From NCBI RefSeq assembly GCF_000565075.1, contig NZ_JDFG01000013.1:1-40937 (forward strand): a DNA stretch of 40,937 nucleotides, in the 5' to 3' direction. The notes beneath the pieces are model-generated. The model was not told the origin of the DNA. It saw only the letters and a program-made list of their open reading frames with translations, and searched no databases. The stretch's first letter is position 1. Each line of letters starts with the position of its first letter. Origin of the DNA: Atopobium sp. BS2. GTDB taxonomy: Bacteria > Actinomycetota > Coriobacteriia > Coriobacteriales > Atopobiaceae. The position numbers and the translations under genes are program-made. Positions 17,201 to 25,594 of this stretch are shown one piece after another.

Positions 17201-18121
17201 ATGAAGTACCAAAAGCCATGGATCTCATTTGAGGAACAGGCCGATAGGCTAGCGAAGCGTGGACTCATCTTCAACAGAAGTGAGCTTATCTCTCACCTTA
17301 TAGATGTCGGATATTACCGGTTGAGTGGCTACTGGTACATTTTCAAGAAAAACTCGAAAAGCGGAGACGAGTCTTTTGTTGAAGACACGAACTTCGAAAG
17401 AGTTTGGGATCTATATACTTTTGACCGACAGTTAAGGCTTGTAGTTCTTGATGCAATAGAGCGCGTTGAGGTCTACACACGAACCCAGCTTGCCTACTGT
17501 TTGGGGAAGACCACAGGACCGTTTGGTTTCTTTGATAGAGCCACACTTCCCAACATGGAACAGGAAACTTACGGACATTTTCTTTCGAGATGTTTTGCCC
17601 AATACGCTAGGTCAAAGACACTGTTTATTGATCATTTCAAGAAAAAGTACGGAGATTCACATGGGCTTCCTCCATATTGGATACTCGTGAATATCATGGA
17701 CTTTGGTATGATGCTTACTTTATTTAGGGGCTCTCCAGACACTGTAAAAAATGATATCGCCAAGGAAATTGGCGTACCGGTGAAAGTCTTTGAGTCATGG
17801 CTTCTCATGCTCAACACCGTTCGTAACTCATGTGCGCATCATGATCGACTTTGGAATAAGCGACTTAATAACAAAACAAAGATCCCGCGAGGTAGCAAGT
17901 ATCTTGAGTGGCATAAACCTTACGAAGTCGATAACAGCTCTACGTTTACGCTCCTCACTATCCTTAGTTACTTGCTTGAGCGTATTGCCCCAGACACGTC
18001 TTGGCATGACAAGATTGTTCGGCTTATAGCAACACAGAGTGAAGAAGACCTTTATCGAATGGGTTTTAAGGATGGCTGGAAGTCCTGTCCTATATGGACG
18101 AAGTGGCTTTCCGAAGGGTAG
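17201..18121 (+). CDS. abiF: Abi family protein, AbiF/AbiD-like (Abi_2), HEPN
   Basis: A 306-residue protein starting MKYQKPWISFEEQADRLAKRG, the standard Abi_2 (PF07751) N-terminus, followed by LIDVGYYRLSGYWYIFKK. The motif RNSCAHHDRLWN near residues 208-219 contains R208-x4-H213, the RxxxxH signature of HEPN ribonucleases. AAGGAG lies 8 nt upstream of the ATG at 17201. AbiF and AbiD proteins abort phage infection in lactococci, and HEPN chemistry suggests RNA cleavage. The gene stands alone except for the structured RNA just upstream, which could be an antitoxin, a leader attenuator or a guide. All conserved parts are present, so it is probably functional. Confidence 0.85.
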   Translation: MKYQKPWISFEEQADRLAKRGLIFNRSELISHLIDVGYYRLSGYWYIFKKNSKSGDESFVEDTNFERVWDLYTFDRQLRLVVLDAIERVEVYTRTQLAYCLGKTTGPFGFFDRATLPNMEQETYGHFLSRCFAQYARSKTLFIDHFKKKYGDSHGLPPYWILVNIMDFGMMLTLFRGSPDTVKNDIAKEIGVPVKVFESWLLMLNTVRNSCAHHDRLWNKRLNNKTKIPRGSKYLEWHKPYEVDNSSTFTLLTILSYLLERIAPDTSWHDKIVRLIATQSEEDLYRMGFKDGWKSCPIWTKWLSEG

Positions 18122-18129
18122 TTCTGCTC

Positions 18130-18501
18130 CATATAAACTATCCCTCGCAATCTCATGCAGAAGCCGTGTCCAACGGCGACAAACCTCGGGGCAAGTTCCG
18201 ACAGGTCGGTCTTGAGCTTTTCGAGCGCTTCCGGTCGCTTGGCAACCTCGACTATCGTCTCTACCTCACGGTGGTGTTTAAAACCTATGCTGAGCACAGG
18301 GAGAATTTTCTCGTCATCCACAGACAAGGTCAGTCATGAATGCTGCGTGATGCCATTGAAGAGGCATTCGGCTTTTCTGAGATGGTGGCGCATGCGACTC
18401 AAGGACAGCAATTCAAGGTCTCATACCATATCGGCGGCATCTTCAACAACATGATGCTCTGGCTCGAGCACAACATGGAAGAGATACCTGAAGAGTGGTA
18501 A
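18130..18501 (+). pseudogene. TetR/AcrR regulator, C-terminal remnant
   Basis: ELFERFRSLGNLDYRLYLTV then VFKTYAEHRENFLVIHRQGQ reads like the ligand-binding half of a TetR regulator. An in-frame TGA at 18337-18339 is followed at once by MLRDAIEEAFGFSEM and NNMMLWLEHNMEEIPEEW, ending at 18501. The N-terminal HTH half is absent. It lies just after abiF and is a decayed fragment. An overlapping minus-strand frame here is a shadow. Confidence 0.6.
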
Positions 18502-18781
18502 AAATTGCAATGTCGTATCGACCTGCCGGCGCCATGATACTCTTGTACGCCCGTTCCTAGATCAAGGGCATCCTCTGTGTAAGAGCAGCCTCCGACTGTG
18601 AGACGAGCCCATGTCCGTCTCGCTAAGTCTTGTCTGCCGTGATATCGTGGTTCTTGCAAGATTCGTGATCTCTGTAACCACCTCCACTGGAAGTTCCGTG
18701 TGCAGGATTGAAGCATTTCTCGCCGAGGACCCTTCTCGTTGAAGCCCTTCTCTCTGGAAATGTTCCTCTCTGGAGCGTTTT
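18502..18781. other. Gene-free stretch before the 27-nt repeats
   Basis: About 280 nt between the TetR remnant and the repeat cluster. No convincing coding frame, RNA gene or promoter was recognised. A pyrimidine-rich run with repeated CTTCTC/CTCTGG words occupies 18730-18780. Confidence 0.4.
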
Positions 18782-18904
18782 CTGCTAAGAAAGGGCGACC
18801 ATTAGGTGTTTTTGCTGGCGAGAAGGGCCTCTAAAGGGGTCAAATCCACCTAATGGTCAAGTTTTCTTAGCAGTAGGTGCCTAATGGTCGCGGATTCTTA
18901 GCAG
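18782..18904. repeat. Three copies of a 27-nt repeat, one inverted
   Basis: Units at 18782-18808 (inverted), 18847-18873 and 18878-18904 share a start CACCTAATGGTC (TGCCTAATGGTC in the third) and an end TTCTTAGCAG or ATTCTTAGCAG, with 5-6 variable bases in the middle. The third unit follows the second after only 4 nt. The inverted first unit could form a long hairpin with either. The cluster lies just downstream of the ABC transporter operon on its 3' side. Its function is unknown; candidates are a dispersed repeat, a protein-binding array or a terminator. Confidence 0.7.
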
Positions 18905-19056
18905 ATTTTGAAATCCCCCTAAATCCCCCTTAAACTCACATGCACCCGCCGCTTTTCTACTCGCGTCGCCCTTGCTACCTGCTACTTTTCCACCCGCGCC
19001 GACGAGGCTGCCCGCTGCCACCGCTGTTGGCCACCCTGCCTCTGCTGCCTTTCCAC

Positions 19057-20811
19057 CTATGCCAGCTTCCATCGGGCGCTCAAAACGTGCTTGCCCCAGA
19101 AGTCCGCATAGGCACCGTTTAGTGCGAGCAGCTCATCGTGTGTACCCTCTTCTTCAATGCTCCCCGATGCATTCAAAACGATGATCTTATCGGCCATCTT
19201 GATGGTCTCCAGCTTGTGGGCGACGGCAATCACCGTCGATGATTTGCGCAGCTCTTCGATAGACTTGACGATGTTGGCTTCGTTTTCAGCATCGAGTGCC
19301 GAGGTTGCCTCGTCAAACAGGACGATGGGAGCCTGCTTGAGCAGCGCACGGGCAATTGACACACGCTGACGCTCTCCACCCGAAAGGGCGCGGCCGCTTT
19401 CGCCGCAAACCGTATCCCATCCGTCGGGGAGACGCTTAACGATATCGGTCACGCCTGCCAAATCGGCGACCCGCTCGATATCGCTATCGCTGGCATTCGG
19501 ACGTGCAAGCAGTACGTTATTGCGCAGCGTGTCGTTGAACAGATAGACGTCCTGGAAAACGAAGGAGACGTTCTTGAAGAGATCCTCGGTGCTCAAATCG
19601 CGCACATCGACCCCACCGATTTTCATGGTGCCTGCAGTCGTGTCATAAAAACGTGCGGCAAGCTTGATCACCGTCGTCTTGCCGCAACCCGATGGCCCCA
19701 CGATGGCGAGCATACTCGATGATGGAACCGTGAAATGGACATCACGCAGTACAGGCTTGTCGGGGACGTACGAGAATGCGACATGATCGGCGCTGACGCT
19801 TGCGTCATGTGGAAGATCCTTGGACGTCTGAGGAACCGGTATTTCCGGTGCATTCATTACCGCATCGATACTGTCTAAGGTTTGACGGCGTTCCTCCAAA
19901 CCGAAGAGGGAGGCCGAGATATCGGCAATCATGGTCGAGAAGCGCAACGATACACCGATAATGATGATCGCCTCAAACGGCGCGGCAATGCCGGTGACAC
20001 ACAGGGAGCTCCCCAACAAGATCATGGAGAACACCAACAGCTGTTGTCCCATGCCGGTGAGCATATTGCCCAATACGCCCCACCAAAGGCCACGTACTGA
20101 TTTTCGCCGGGCTACGGCAAAGCTGCTGCTGAGCTCCTCATAGGTCGATCCGGCATGGCAGGCGCGCAGCGCACCCTGGCATTGGGCAAACTCAACAATG
20201 CGGGAAGCCAACTCTTCCTCTGCGGGACTCTCATTTGCATACTCTTTCTCAATGCATTTCTGTCCCAATTTGAACAGAACGAACAATATGGGGATTGCTA
20301 TGGTCACTATAAGTCCAAGTCGCCAGTTCCAGACCCATGTCCCTAGGCCGAAGATGACGCAGGCACAGAGGTTCCTGAGGAACCCTCCTACAAAGTAAGC
20401 AACTGCCTGCCCGCTTGTCATCATCTCCTGTGTGACGATACGGCTCAAAAGACCAGCGCTTGATGCCGTAAACCACCCCAAGGGCAACGAGGCCACCTTG
20501 TTGCCGATGTGTTTTTGCAGCATGCGCATATAGCCCAGACCGGCTGTGTATCCGAGCTTAGTGCCCCAGTAATCAAGTACGCAGGAGAAGGCGGTCAACA
20601 CCACGAGGATTATCACCCATGTGTTGAAGCTGAGACCCCATTGCGGCTCAGCCGTCAGGAGTGACATCGCCGCCGGCATCATCGTGCATAACGCCAGACC
20701 TATGAATACTCCGGCCGAGATGCATGCCGCCATGCCACGTTTATGCATCGCGGCATCTTCGGGGATCATATACCGACGGAAACGGGACAGAAGATTCCGA
20801 TTTCTACTCAT
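19057..20811 (-). CDS. ABC half-transporter, YbtP/IrtA-like (second)
   Basis: A 584-residue fused permease-ATPase. The start at 20811 (MSRNRNLLSRFRRYMIPEDA) overlaps the preceding gene's stop by 8 nt and has GGAGAAGGG upstream. The N-terminal half holds about six TM helices of the type I exporter fold, the C-terminal half the NBD. Walker A is GPSGCGKTT, signature LSGGERQRVSIARALL, Walker B IVLFDEATSALD. It should pair with the gene upstream to form a heterodimer. By context (ECF module and AraC regulator) I read the pair as a YbtPQ/IrtAB-like siderophore importer; by fold alone a multidrug-type exporter is possible. After its stop the DNA is GC-rich and repetitive up to 18930. Confidence 0.82.
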   Translation of the reverse strand: MSRNRNLLSRFRRYMIPEDAAMHKRGMAACISAGVFIGLALCTMMPAAMSLLTAEPQWGLSFNTWVIILVVLTAFSCVLDYWGTKLGYTAGLGYMRMLQKHIGNKVASLPLGWFTASSAGLLSRIVTQEMMTSGQAVAYFVGGFLRNLCACVIFGLGTWVWNWRLGLIVTIAIPILFVLFKLGQKCIEKEYANESPAEEELASRIVEFAQCQGALRACHAGSTYEELSSSFAVARRKSVRGLWWGVLGNMLTGMGQQLLVFSMILLGSSLCVTGIAAPFEAIIIIGVSLRFSTMIADISASLFGLEERRQTLDSIDAVMNAPEIPVPQTSKDLPHDASVSADHVAFSYVPDKPVLRDVHFTVPSSSMLAIVGPSGCGKTTVIKLAARFYDTTAGTMKIGGVDVRDLSTEDLFKNVSFVFQDVYLFNDTLRNNVLLARPNASDSDIERVADLAGVTDIVKRLPDGWDTVCGESGRALSGGERQRVSIARALLKQAPIVLFDEATSALDAENEANIVKSIEELRKSSTVIAVAHKLETIKMADKIIVLNASGSIEEEGTHDELLALNGAYADFWGKHVLSARWKLA

Positions 20812-22633
20812 GATGTCCACCCTTCTCCTCCGATGCGGCACCGGATACGGCAAGGCTGCTTTGGGTAAAGTCGCTCTGTTCCAACAGCGCGCGGTACTGC
20901 TTGTTGTCTAGCAACGTCTCATGGGTGCCTGTCGCCACGATCCTACCCTCGTCCATGACGGCAATCTGATGGGCACCTATCACGGAATTCAAGCGGTGAG
21001 CGATCACCAAGACGGTACGTCCCTCGATGAGGCCGCTAAGGGCTCGTTGGATCTCGACTTCCGAGTCGGGGTCGGCAAAAGCCGTAGCCTCGTCCATGAT
21101 CAAGACAGGCGCGTTGATCAACAGGGCACGTGCGATAGACAGACGTTGGGCCTCGCCGCCCGACAGCTCGCAGTCGGTGCCGATGATGCTGTCGTAGCCT
21201 TTGGGAAGAGACATGATGAACGAATCGATCTGCGCGGCCTTGGCGGCAGCACGCACCTCTTCCAGGCTCGCCTGCGGTTTTGAGAGGGATATATTGCGTC
21301 GGATGCTCGTATTGAGCAGCATGGCGTCTTGCAGCACAAAAGACACGTTTTGATATAGGTCGTCTGCGGACAGCGAGCGTATATCGATGCCGCCGAGCGT
21401 GATCGATCCCTCGGAAGGATCATCGAAGCGGGCGATCAGCTGTGCCAACGTCGACTTGCCCGACCCCGAGGGGCCGATAAGTGCGGTGAGTGTCCCAGGC
21501 TCAAGGGTCAGGTTGACACCGTTGAGCGCCTGGGTCTCGCCATATGAATATGCAAGGTCTTTGACCACGATCCTATGGTCGTCTCCGACCTCTTGAGGAT
21601 GTGTCGGCTCTTCTAAGGAAGACGTGTCCATCAACTCGACCAAGCGTATCGCTGCAGATCCTGCCAGTTGGTATGACCAGGTGATGTTAGCCACGCTCAT
21701 CATGGCGTTGGGCAATACCAGCGCAATCAGGGTGCAGGCGAGGATTTGGGGGAGCGTTGCAAGTCCTGCGGCATACACCAGGGCTCCGCCGCCAAGGTTG
21801 ACCAGTAACAATACTGGGATAGAAACGAATTCAGCGGCGACAGAACAGCGCCCGATCATCGGTGCGCACCATTCCCAATAAGAGTTCGCGAAGGCTTGGG
21901 CGGCTTTTTCATAGTTGTGATAGGACTCGCCGCTTTTCCCGAATGCCTTGATGACCTTGATGCCCGACACCAATTCCACCATGGTCGCCGAGACGCTTGC
22001 CAGATTGTTGTTCATCTCCGCCGTTTTAGGTCCCATGTCTTTCATGGAGGAGCCATAAAGCACCACATAAAACGGGATCGTTGCAATACCGATAAGTGCC
22101 AGACGCCAGTTGACGACGAGCATAAAGACCAGCAATACCGCCGGTGTGAGGACACCGTTGATCAAGTCGACCGGAGCGTGGGCGATTACCGTGTGTACCG
22201 TCTTAGTGTCATCTTGGACGGCGTTTCTGATCTTACCTGACCCTGTTTTGCTGAACCATGCAAGAGGGACATGGTTGAGGCGGTCGACGATGGCGCTTCG
22301 GATAATAAAGCGCAACTTCATGTCGGCGAAGTGCGTGATCGTAAGAGACAGCAAATAGAACATCAGCTTGAGCATAAATGCCGTCATCAAGAGCATCACG
22401 ATACGGTCGACCTTCTCGACATCAAGTGGTTGGTTGCCCTGTTGGGAAGCGATGAAGATATCGCCCAACCATACGAGGGCAAGGTAGGGGATAAAGGCCA
22501 AGAGTGCGGACAAGACCGTAAAGAACTGGGCGAGAATGGTGCGGCCCTTGATATAGGCCGCCAACAGCGTGATTGCCGCCCGCCCAGCTTTGTCCTGGTC
22601 TCTATGCTCTTGTGAGACTTTCGGCATAGTCAT
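20804..22633 (-). CDS. ABC half-transporter, YbtQ/IrtB-like (first)
   Basis: A 609-residue fused permease-ATPase. The ATG at 22633 overlaps the S-component stop (TGATG), so translation is probably coupled; the longer reading to 22798 only shadows that gene. TM domain at about 20-320, NBD at about 345-590. Walker A is GPSGSGKST, signature LSGGEAQRLSIARALL, Walker B VLIMDEATAFADPDSE. The DEATAFADP form, rather than the usual DEATSALD, is what I associate with YbtPQ/IrtAB siderophore transporters, and it supports an import role. The C-terminal tail ends EEKGGHHE, a possible metal-binding tail. Confidence 0.82.
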   Translation of the reverse strand: MTMPKVSQEHRDQDKAGRAAITLLAAYIKGRTILAQFFTVLSALLAFIPYLALVWLGDIFIASQQGNQPLDVEKVDRIVMLLMTAFMLKLMFYLLSLTITHFADMKLRFIIRSAIVDRLNHVPLAWFSKTGSGKIRNAVQDDTKTVHTVIAHAPVDLINGVLTPAVLLVFMLVVNWRLALIGIATIPFYVVLYGSSMKDMGPKTAEMNNNLASVSATMVELVSGIKVIKAFGKSGESYHNYEKAAQAFANSYWEWCAPMIGRCSVAAEFVSIPVLLLVNLGGGALVYAAGLATLPQILACTLIALVLPNAMMSVANITWSYQLAGSAAIRLVELMDTSSLEEPTHPQEVGDDHRIVVKDLAYSYGETQALNGVNLTLEPGTLTALIGPSGSGKSTLAQLIARFDDPSEGSITLGGIDIRSLSADDLYQNVSFVLQDAMLLNTSIRRNISLSKPQASLEEVRAAAKAAQIDSFIMSLPKGYDSIIGTDCELSGGEAQRLSIARALLINAPVLIMDEATAFADPDSEVEIQRALSGLIEGRTVLVIAHRLNSVIGAHQIAVMDEGRIVATGTHETLLDNKQYRALLEQSDFTQSSLAVSGAASEEKGGHHE

Positions 22634-23259
22634 CACATCCCAATCTGCTTGAAATGCTTTGCGAATACCTTGGTGCCGATAAAGCCGCCCAGTGTTGCAC
22701 AAATAATAGTGGCAAGGCCCATGGCGACCATTGCGGGACTGTACATGAAGTCGACCAAGTTCTGGGAGAATTCCAGTGCCATACCCATCTGGACGCATTG
22801 GGCAACATAGGCATCCTTGCCGATCATGTAGACCAAGGATATGTGACCAAGCCAGAACAGGAAGATGAATGTGGGGAATGAGGCGAGGATCTTGCCCTTC
22901 GTACGCTTTTTGGGGTCACCCAGAATAAGCTCTGCAGCAAGGCAGCCAATGAAAATGCCGGCAGGGCCTGTCCAGAGCATACCCATGACAGAGCCGAATA
23001 TGGCCATAATCGCGCCCATGACCACTATGGCTCCGCGTTTAGGTACACGCTGCACGACATACATCCATGCCATGCCTGAGATGAGTGACGATAGTGCGTG
23101 CGCCCCCCAACAGAGGCGATAGTCAAAGCTGCATATCATGGCAAAGGCCATGGTGATGAAAAAGATAAGCACGCCGAATACCGAGCAGAATATGAAATCC
23201 TTTGCGGTGAGCCGTCCGGTGTTTGCGGCTTGAGACCCAATCGTTGTTTCGTCCATCAT
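22633..23259 (-). CDS. ECF transporter S component, MptD/Trep_Strep family
   Basis: A 208-residue membrane protein with GAAAGGAACG before the ATG at 23259. Predicted TM helices include FIFCSVFGVLIFFITMAFAM, GAIVVMGAIMAIFGSVMG and AGIFIGCLAAELIL. The NTGRLTAKDFIF start and the ILGDPKKRTKGKILASFP loop fit the Trep_Strep (TIGR02185) putative S-component family. It would bind the substrate and dock on EcfT. The substrate of this family is not firmly assigned; the operon suggests an iron chelate or related metal compound. It ends in the ATGTGATG junction coupled to the first ABC gene. Confidence 0.82.
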   Translation of the reverse strand: MMDETTIGSQAANTGRLTAKDFIFCSVFGVLIFFITMAFAMICSFDYRLCWGAHALSSLISGMAWMYVVQRVPKRGAIVVMGAIMAIFGSVMGMLWTGPAGIFIGCLAAELILGDPKKRTKGKILASFPTFIFLFWLGHISLVYMIGKDAYVAQCVQMGMALEFSQNLVDFMYSPAMVAMGLATIICATLGGFIGTKVFAKHFKQIGM

Positions 23260-23286
23260 ACGTTCCTTTCCTATAGAATCCTGTTG

Positions 23287-24831
23287 TTATGAAAAACCGA
23301 GCAATCTCTTTATGTGCCCGAGTGTTTCCGGGGTAAGGGGAATGGGCGGTGACATATGGCCATCATGCAGGGGGAGGACGGCATCACAGGCTGCACAGAG
23401 AAATTCGTAATCGTGTGTGATTATACAGATGACCACACCTTGCTGTTTGAGACGGTCGATCTGTCTGGCAATGCTTGCCATGTTGTTATAGTCCAAGCCG
23501 CTGGTCGGCTCGTCCATGACAAGGGCCTGTGCGCCGTACAGCAGGCCGGCGGCAATCGACGTGCGCTGTCGCTGCCCACCGGACAGCGACAGGGGATGGC
23601 GTTGGGCGAGGTTTGTCAGACGGAAGTCTTCCATAAGTGACTTGACGGAGAAGACCTGCGGAATATGCGCATCGTTGCGATCGTGCGCCTCCTCGAGCTC
23701 ACGAACGACCGTGTGTTCAAACAGCTGGTATCCCGGTTCCTGCATGGCCAGGTAGATGACGCCTGCGCGCTGCGAGGTCCTAAGCGCTTTACCCGCCAAC
23801 TCAACCGTACCTGCCGCCTCTTTCTGGATGCCGCATAGGCATCGTGCAAGCGTGGTTTTTCCTGCACCGTTGGCACCGACAAGGCCGACGACTGTCGCCG
23901 CGGAGATATCAAAATCGCAACTATCTATCACTGCATCCCGGTGCCGATACGAGACACGTAGGCCTCTTGTCCTCAACGAGGTATCGGCCACACACTCATG
24001 TACGGGATGCCCGCTCACAGATGTATGGGAGAAACGCCGGCGGGCGGCAGCATCGACCTCGTCGACCTTCCAAGCACGCAGTCCCCAGTGCAAACGGGTT
24101 TCAAAGGGGATCGCGCCGAATTCTTTCGCGGACCAAGTCCCCGCAATATGGCCGTCTTCCATAACGACGACCCGATCGGCAAGGTCTGCGAGCCACCATA
24201 GGCGGTGTTCGGACACAATGATGGTTTTCCCTATGGACTTGAGTTTGGCAAGGGCCGCACCCAAGCATCTCATAGATGTCACGTCGAGGGCGGCCGTGGG
24301 CTCGTCCAAAACAAAGATATCGGGGTTTGTAGCGTATACAGAGGCAAGGATCACCATTTGACGCTGGCCTCCGGAAAGCTCCTCCACCTGCCGATGCAGC
24401 AGTTCTTCGATTCCGAACACCCGAACGCTTTCGTGTATGCGCCTCACAATCTCTTCTCGCGAGAGTCCTTGGTTCTCACAGCCGAACGCAAGCTCGGCCT
24501 CGACTTCCGAGTTTACGAATTGGCTGCGTGGGTTTTGGAATACCGAGCCGACCGTTACCGCCAAATCCCCCGATGTCCATTCAGTGACGGGTTTTTCGGC
24601 GACGGAGACGCGTCCCTTCAAGACCCCTTGGTAGACCAACGGGATCAGGCCGTTTATGGTTCTGGTCAGAGTTGTCTTCCCGCAGCCGGATTCTCCCGTG
24701 AGCACTATGAACTCGCCTGGACGGATGGATAGGTTGATATCTCGCAATGCCTCTGATTCCGTCTCGTTGTAGCAAAATGAGACATGCTCCAGCGATACGG
24801 CGGTACTTCTCGGTAACGAGGCGGCACTCAT
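23287..24831 (-). CDS. ECF transporter double ATPase (fused EcfA-EcfA')
   Basis: A 514-residue protein with two ABC ATPase domains. Domain 1 (about 10-240) has Walker A GESGCGKTT, Q-loop QNPRSQF, signature LSGGQRQM and Walker B IFVLDEPTAALD. Domain 2 (about 290-510) has GANGAGKTT, signature LSGGQRQRTSIAAGLL, Walker B LVMDEPTSGLD and switch ITHDYEF. The fused arrangement replaces the separate EcfA and EcfA' subunits. The start overlaps the ecfT stop by 4 nt (ATGA). It energises the S component and EcfT. All catalytic motifs are present in both halves. Confidence 0.9.
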   Translation of the reverse strand: MSAASLPRSTAVSLEHVSFCYNETESEALRDINLSIRPGEFIVLTGESGCGKTTLTRTINGLIPLVYQGVLKGRVSVAEKPVTEWTSGDLAVTVGSVFQNPRSQFVNSEVEAELAFGCENQGLSREEIVRRIHESVRVFGIEELLHRQVEELSGGQRQMVILASVYATNPDIFVLDEPTAALDVTSMRCLGAALAKLKSIGKTIIVSEHRLWWLADLADRVVVMEDGHIAGTWSAKEFGAIPFETRLHWGLRAWKVDEVDAAARRRFSHTSVSGHPVHECVADTSLRTRGLRVSYRHRDAVIDSCDFDISAATVVGLVGANGAGKTTLARCLCGIQKEAAGTVELAGKALRTSQRAGVIYLAMQEPGYQLFEHTVVRELEEAHDRNDAHIPQVFSVKSLMEDFRLTNLAQRHPLSLSGGQRQRTSIAAGLLYGAQALVMDEPTSGLDYNNMASIARQIDRLKQQGVVICIITHDYEFLCAACDAVLPLHDGHMSPPIPLTPETLGHIKRLLGFS

Positions 24832-25550
24832 AGGACCCCCACCCCGATCTTGGCAAGGACCATGGCTGCGAACAGGGCATACTCGATTACCAGAAGCGCG
24901 ATGTCGGCTGCTCGTATATGCAAGTCATAATATGAGCTGCGCTTTCGGTTGGTATCTGCTCCACGTGCGACCACGGCGTTACCCAGCTCATCGGCGATGA
25001 TTCCCAGCCGTCCGATGACGGGGACCATCAGATGCTCGACGGTACGTGCAGGATGTGCGACCACGGCTACCGGAGAGGAGGCAAGGCCGCGAATCCTCAT
25101 GGCTTCGGCCACCGCCTTGAATTCATGGGCAAGTGTGGGAACAAAGCGCAGGGCAACGCATAGGGAGACGATGAGCTTGGACGGGAGGCCAAGTGTCTGA
25201 AGGGCACGGGCAAACTCTCCTGAACGTGTGGTCACAAGGCAAAGTGAGGCAAAGGCCGCAACGGGAAATACACGTTGGAACATAAGGAGCATGCTGCCAA
25301 GCGAGCTGAGCCACTCCCAGCCAGATATCCCCGGGAGATGTGCAAAGAAAAATATCAGTAGGTATGCAATCAGCCACTTCAGTGCCGAGAAGGGCCGTCG
25401 GCAGATCAACATGAGCATGAGTATGAGAGCCATTGATGCGATCTGGAAACCGATGTGGGGATACAAGGTGACCCCTGCATTGAGGGGAATCAAAACGAGC
25501 AATGCAATACGGGGGTCAACACGGTAGTAACGAAGAGCCTCCTGCTCCAA
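24828..25550 (-). CDS. ecfT: ECF transporter energy-coupling subunit EcfT
   Basis: A 240-residue membrane protein with about five TM segments. The two coupling-helix Ala-Arg-Gly type motifs are visible as AMRIRGLAS and VARGAD, which contact the ATPase domains. The start is a TTG at 25550 with GGAAAGGAAAG upstream. It is the first gene of the five-gene transport operon and faces the AraC regulator across 44 nt. Its product links the S component to the fused ATPase. Confidence 0.88.
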   Translation of the reverse strand: MEQEALRYYRVDPRIALLVLIPLNAGVTLYPHIGFQIASMALILMLMLICRRPFSALKWLIAYLLIFFFAHLPGISGWEWLSSLGSMLLMFQRVFPVAAFASLCLVTTRSGEFARALQTLGLPSKLIVSLCVALRFVPTLAHEFKAVAEAMRIRGLASSPVAVVAHPARTVEHLMVPVIGRLGIIADELGNAVVARGADTNRKRSSYYDLHIRAADIALLVIEYALFAAMVLAKIGVGVL

Positions 25551-25576
25551 ACGTCTTTCCTTTCCGATAAGAATAT

Positions 25577-25592
25577 GTTAGATTGACCTAAC
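25577..25592. promoter_or_regulatory. Palindrome in the divergent ecfT/araC promoter region
   Basis: GTTAG (25577-25581) and CTAAC (25588-25592) flank six bases in the 44-nt space between the two divergent starts. The araC start codon follows 3 nt later, so any bound protein would block both genes. It may be an operator for the AraC protein or for a metal repressor. No strong promoter hexamers stand out. Confidence 0.5.
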
Positions 25593-25594
25593 TA

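Noticed and set aside
18052-18327. Minus-strand open frame with plausible protein composition
   Set aside because: The plus strand of the same DNA reads as the C-terminal half of a TetR regulator in line with the downstream piece, so the minus frame is a shadow.
18730-18910. Possible CRISPR array, because of near-identical 27-nt units
   Set aside because: One unit is inverted, spacers are 38 and 4 nt, and no cas genes are present.
18940-19056. Short GC-rich frames after the second ABC gene
   Set aside because: Low-complexity Ala/Gly or Pro composition; no similarity or RBS.
22634-22798. N-terminal extension of the first ABC half-transporter
   Set aside because: It overlaps the S-component gene in another frame and lacks family similarity; the TGATG junction marks the start.
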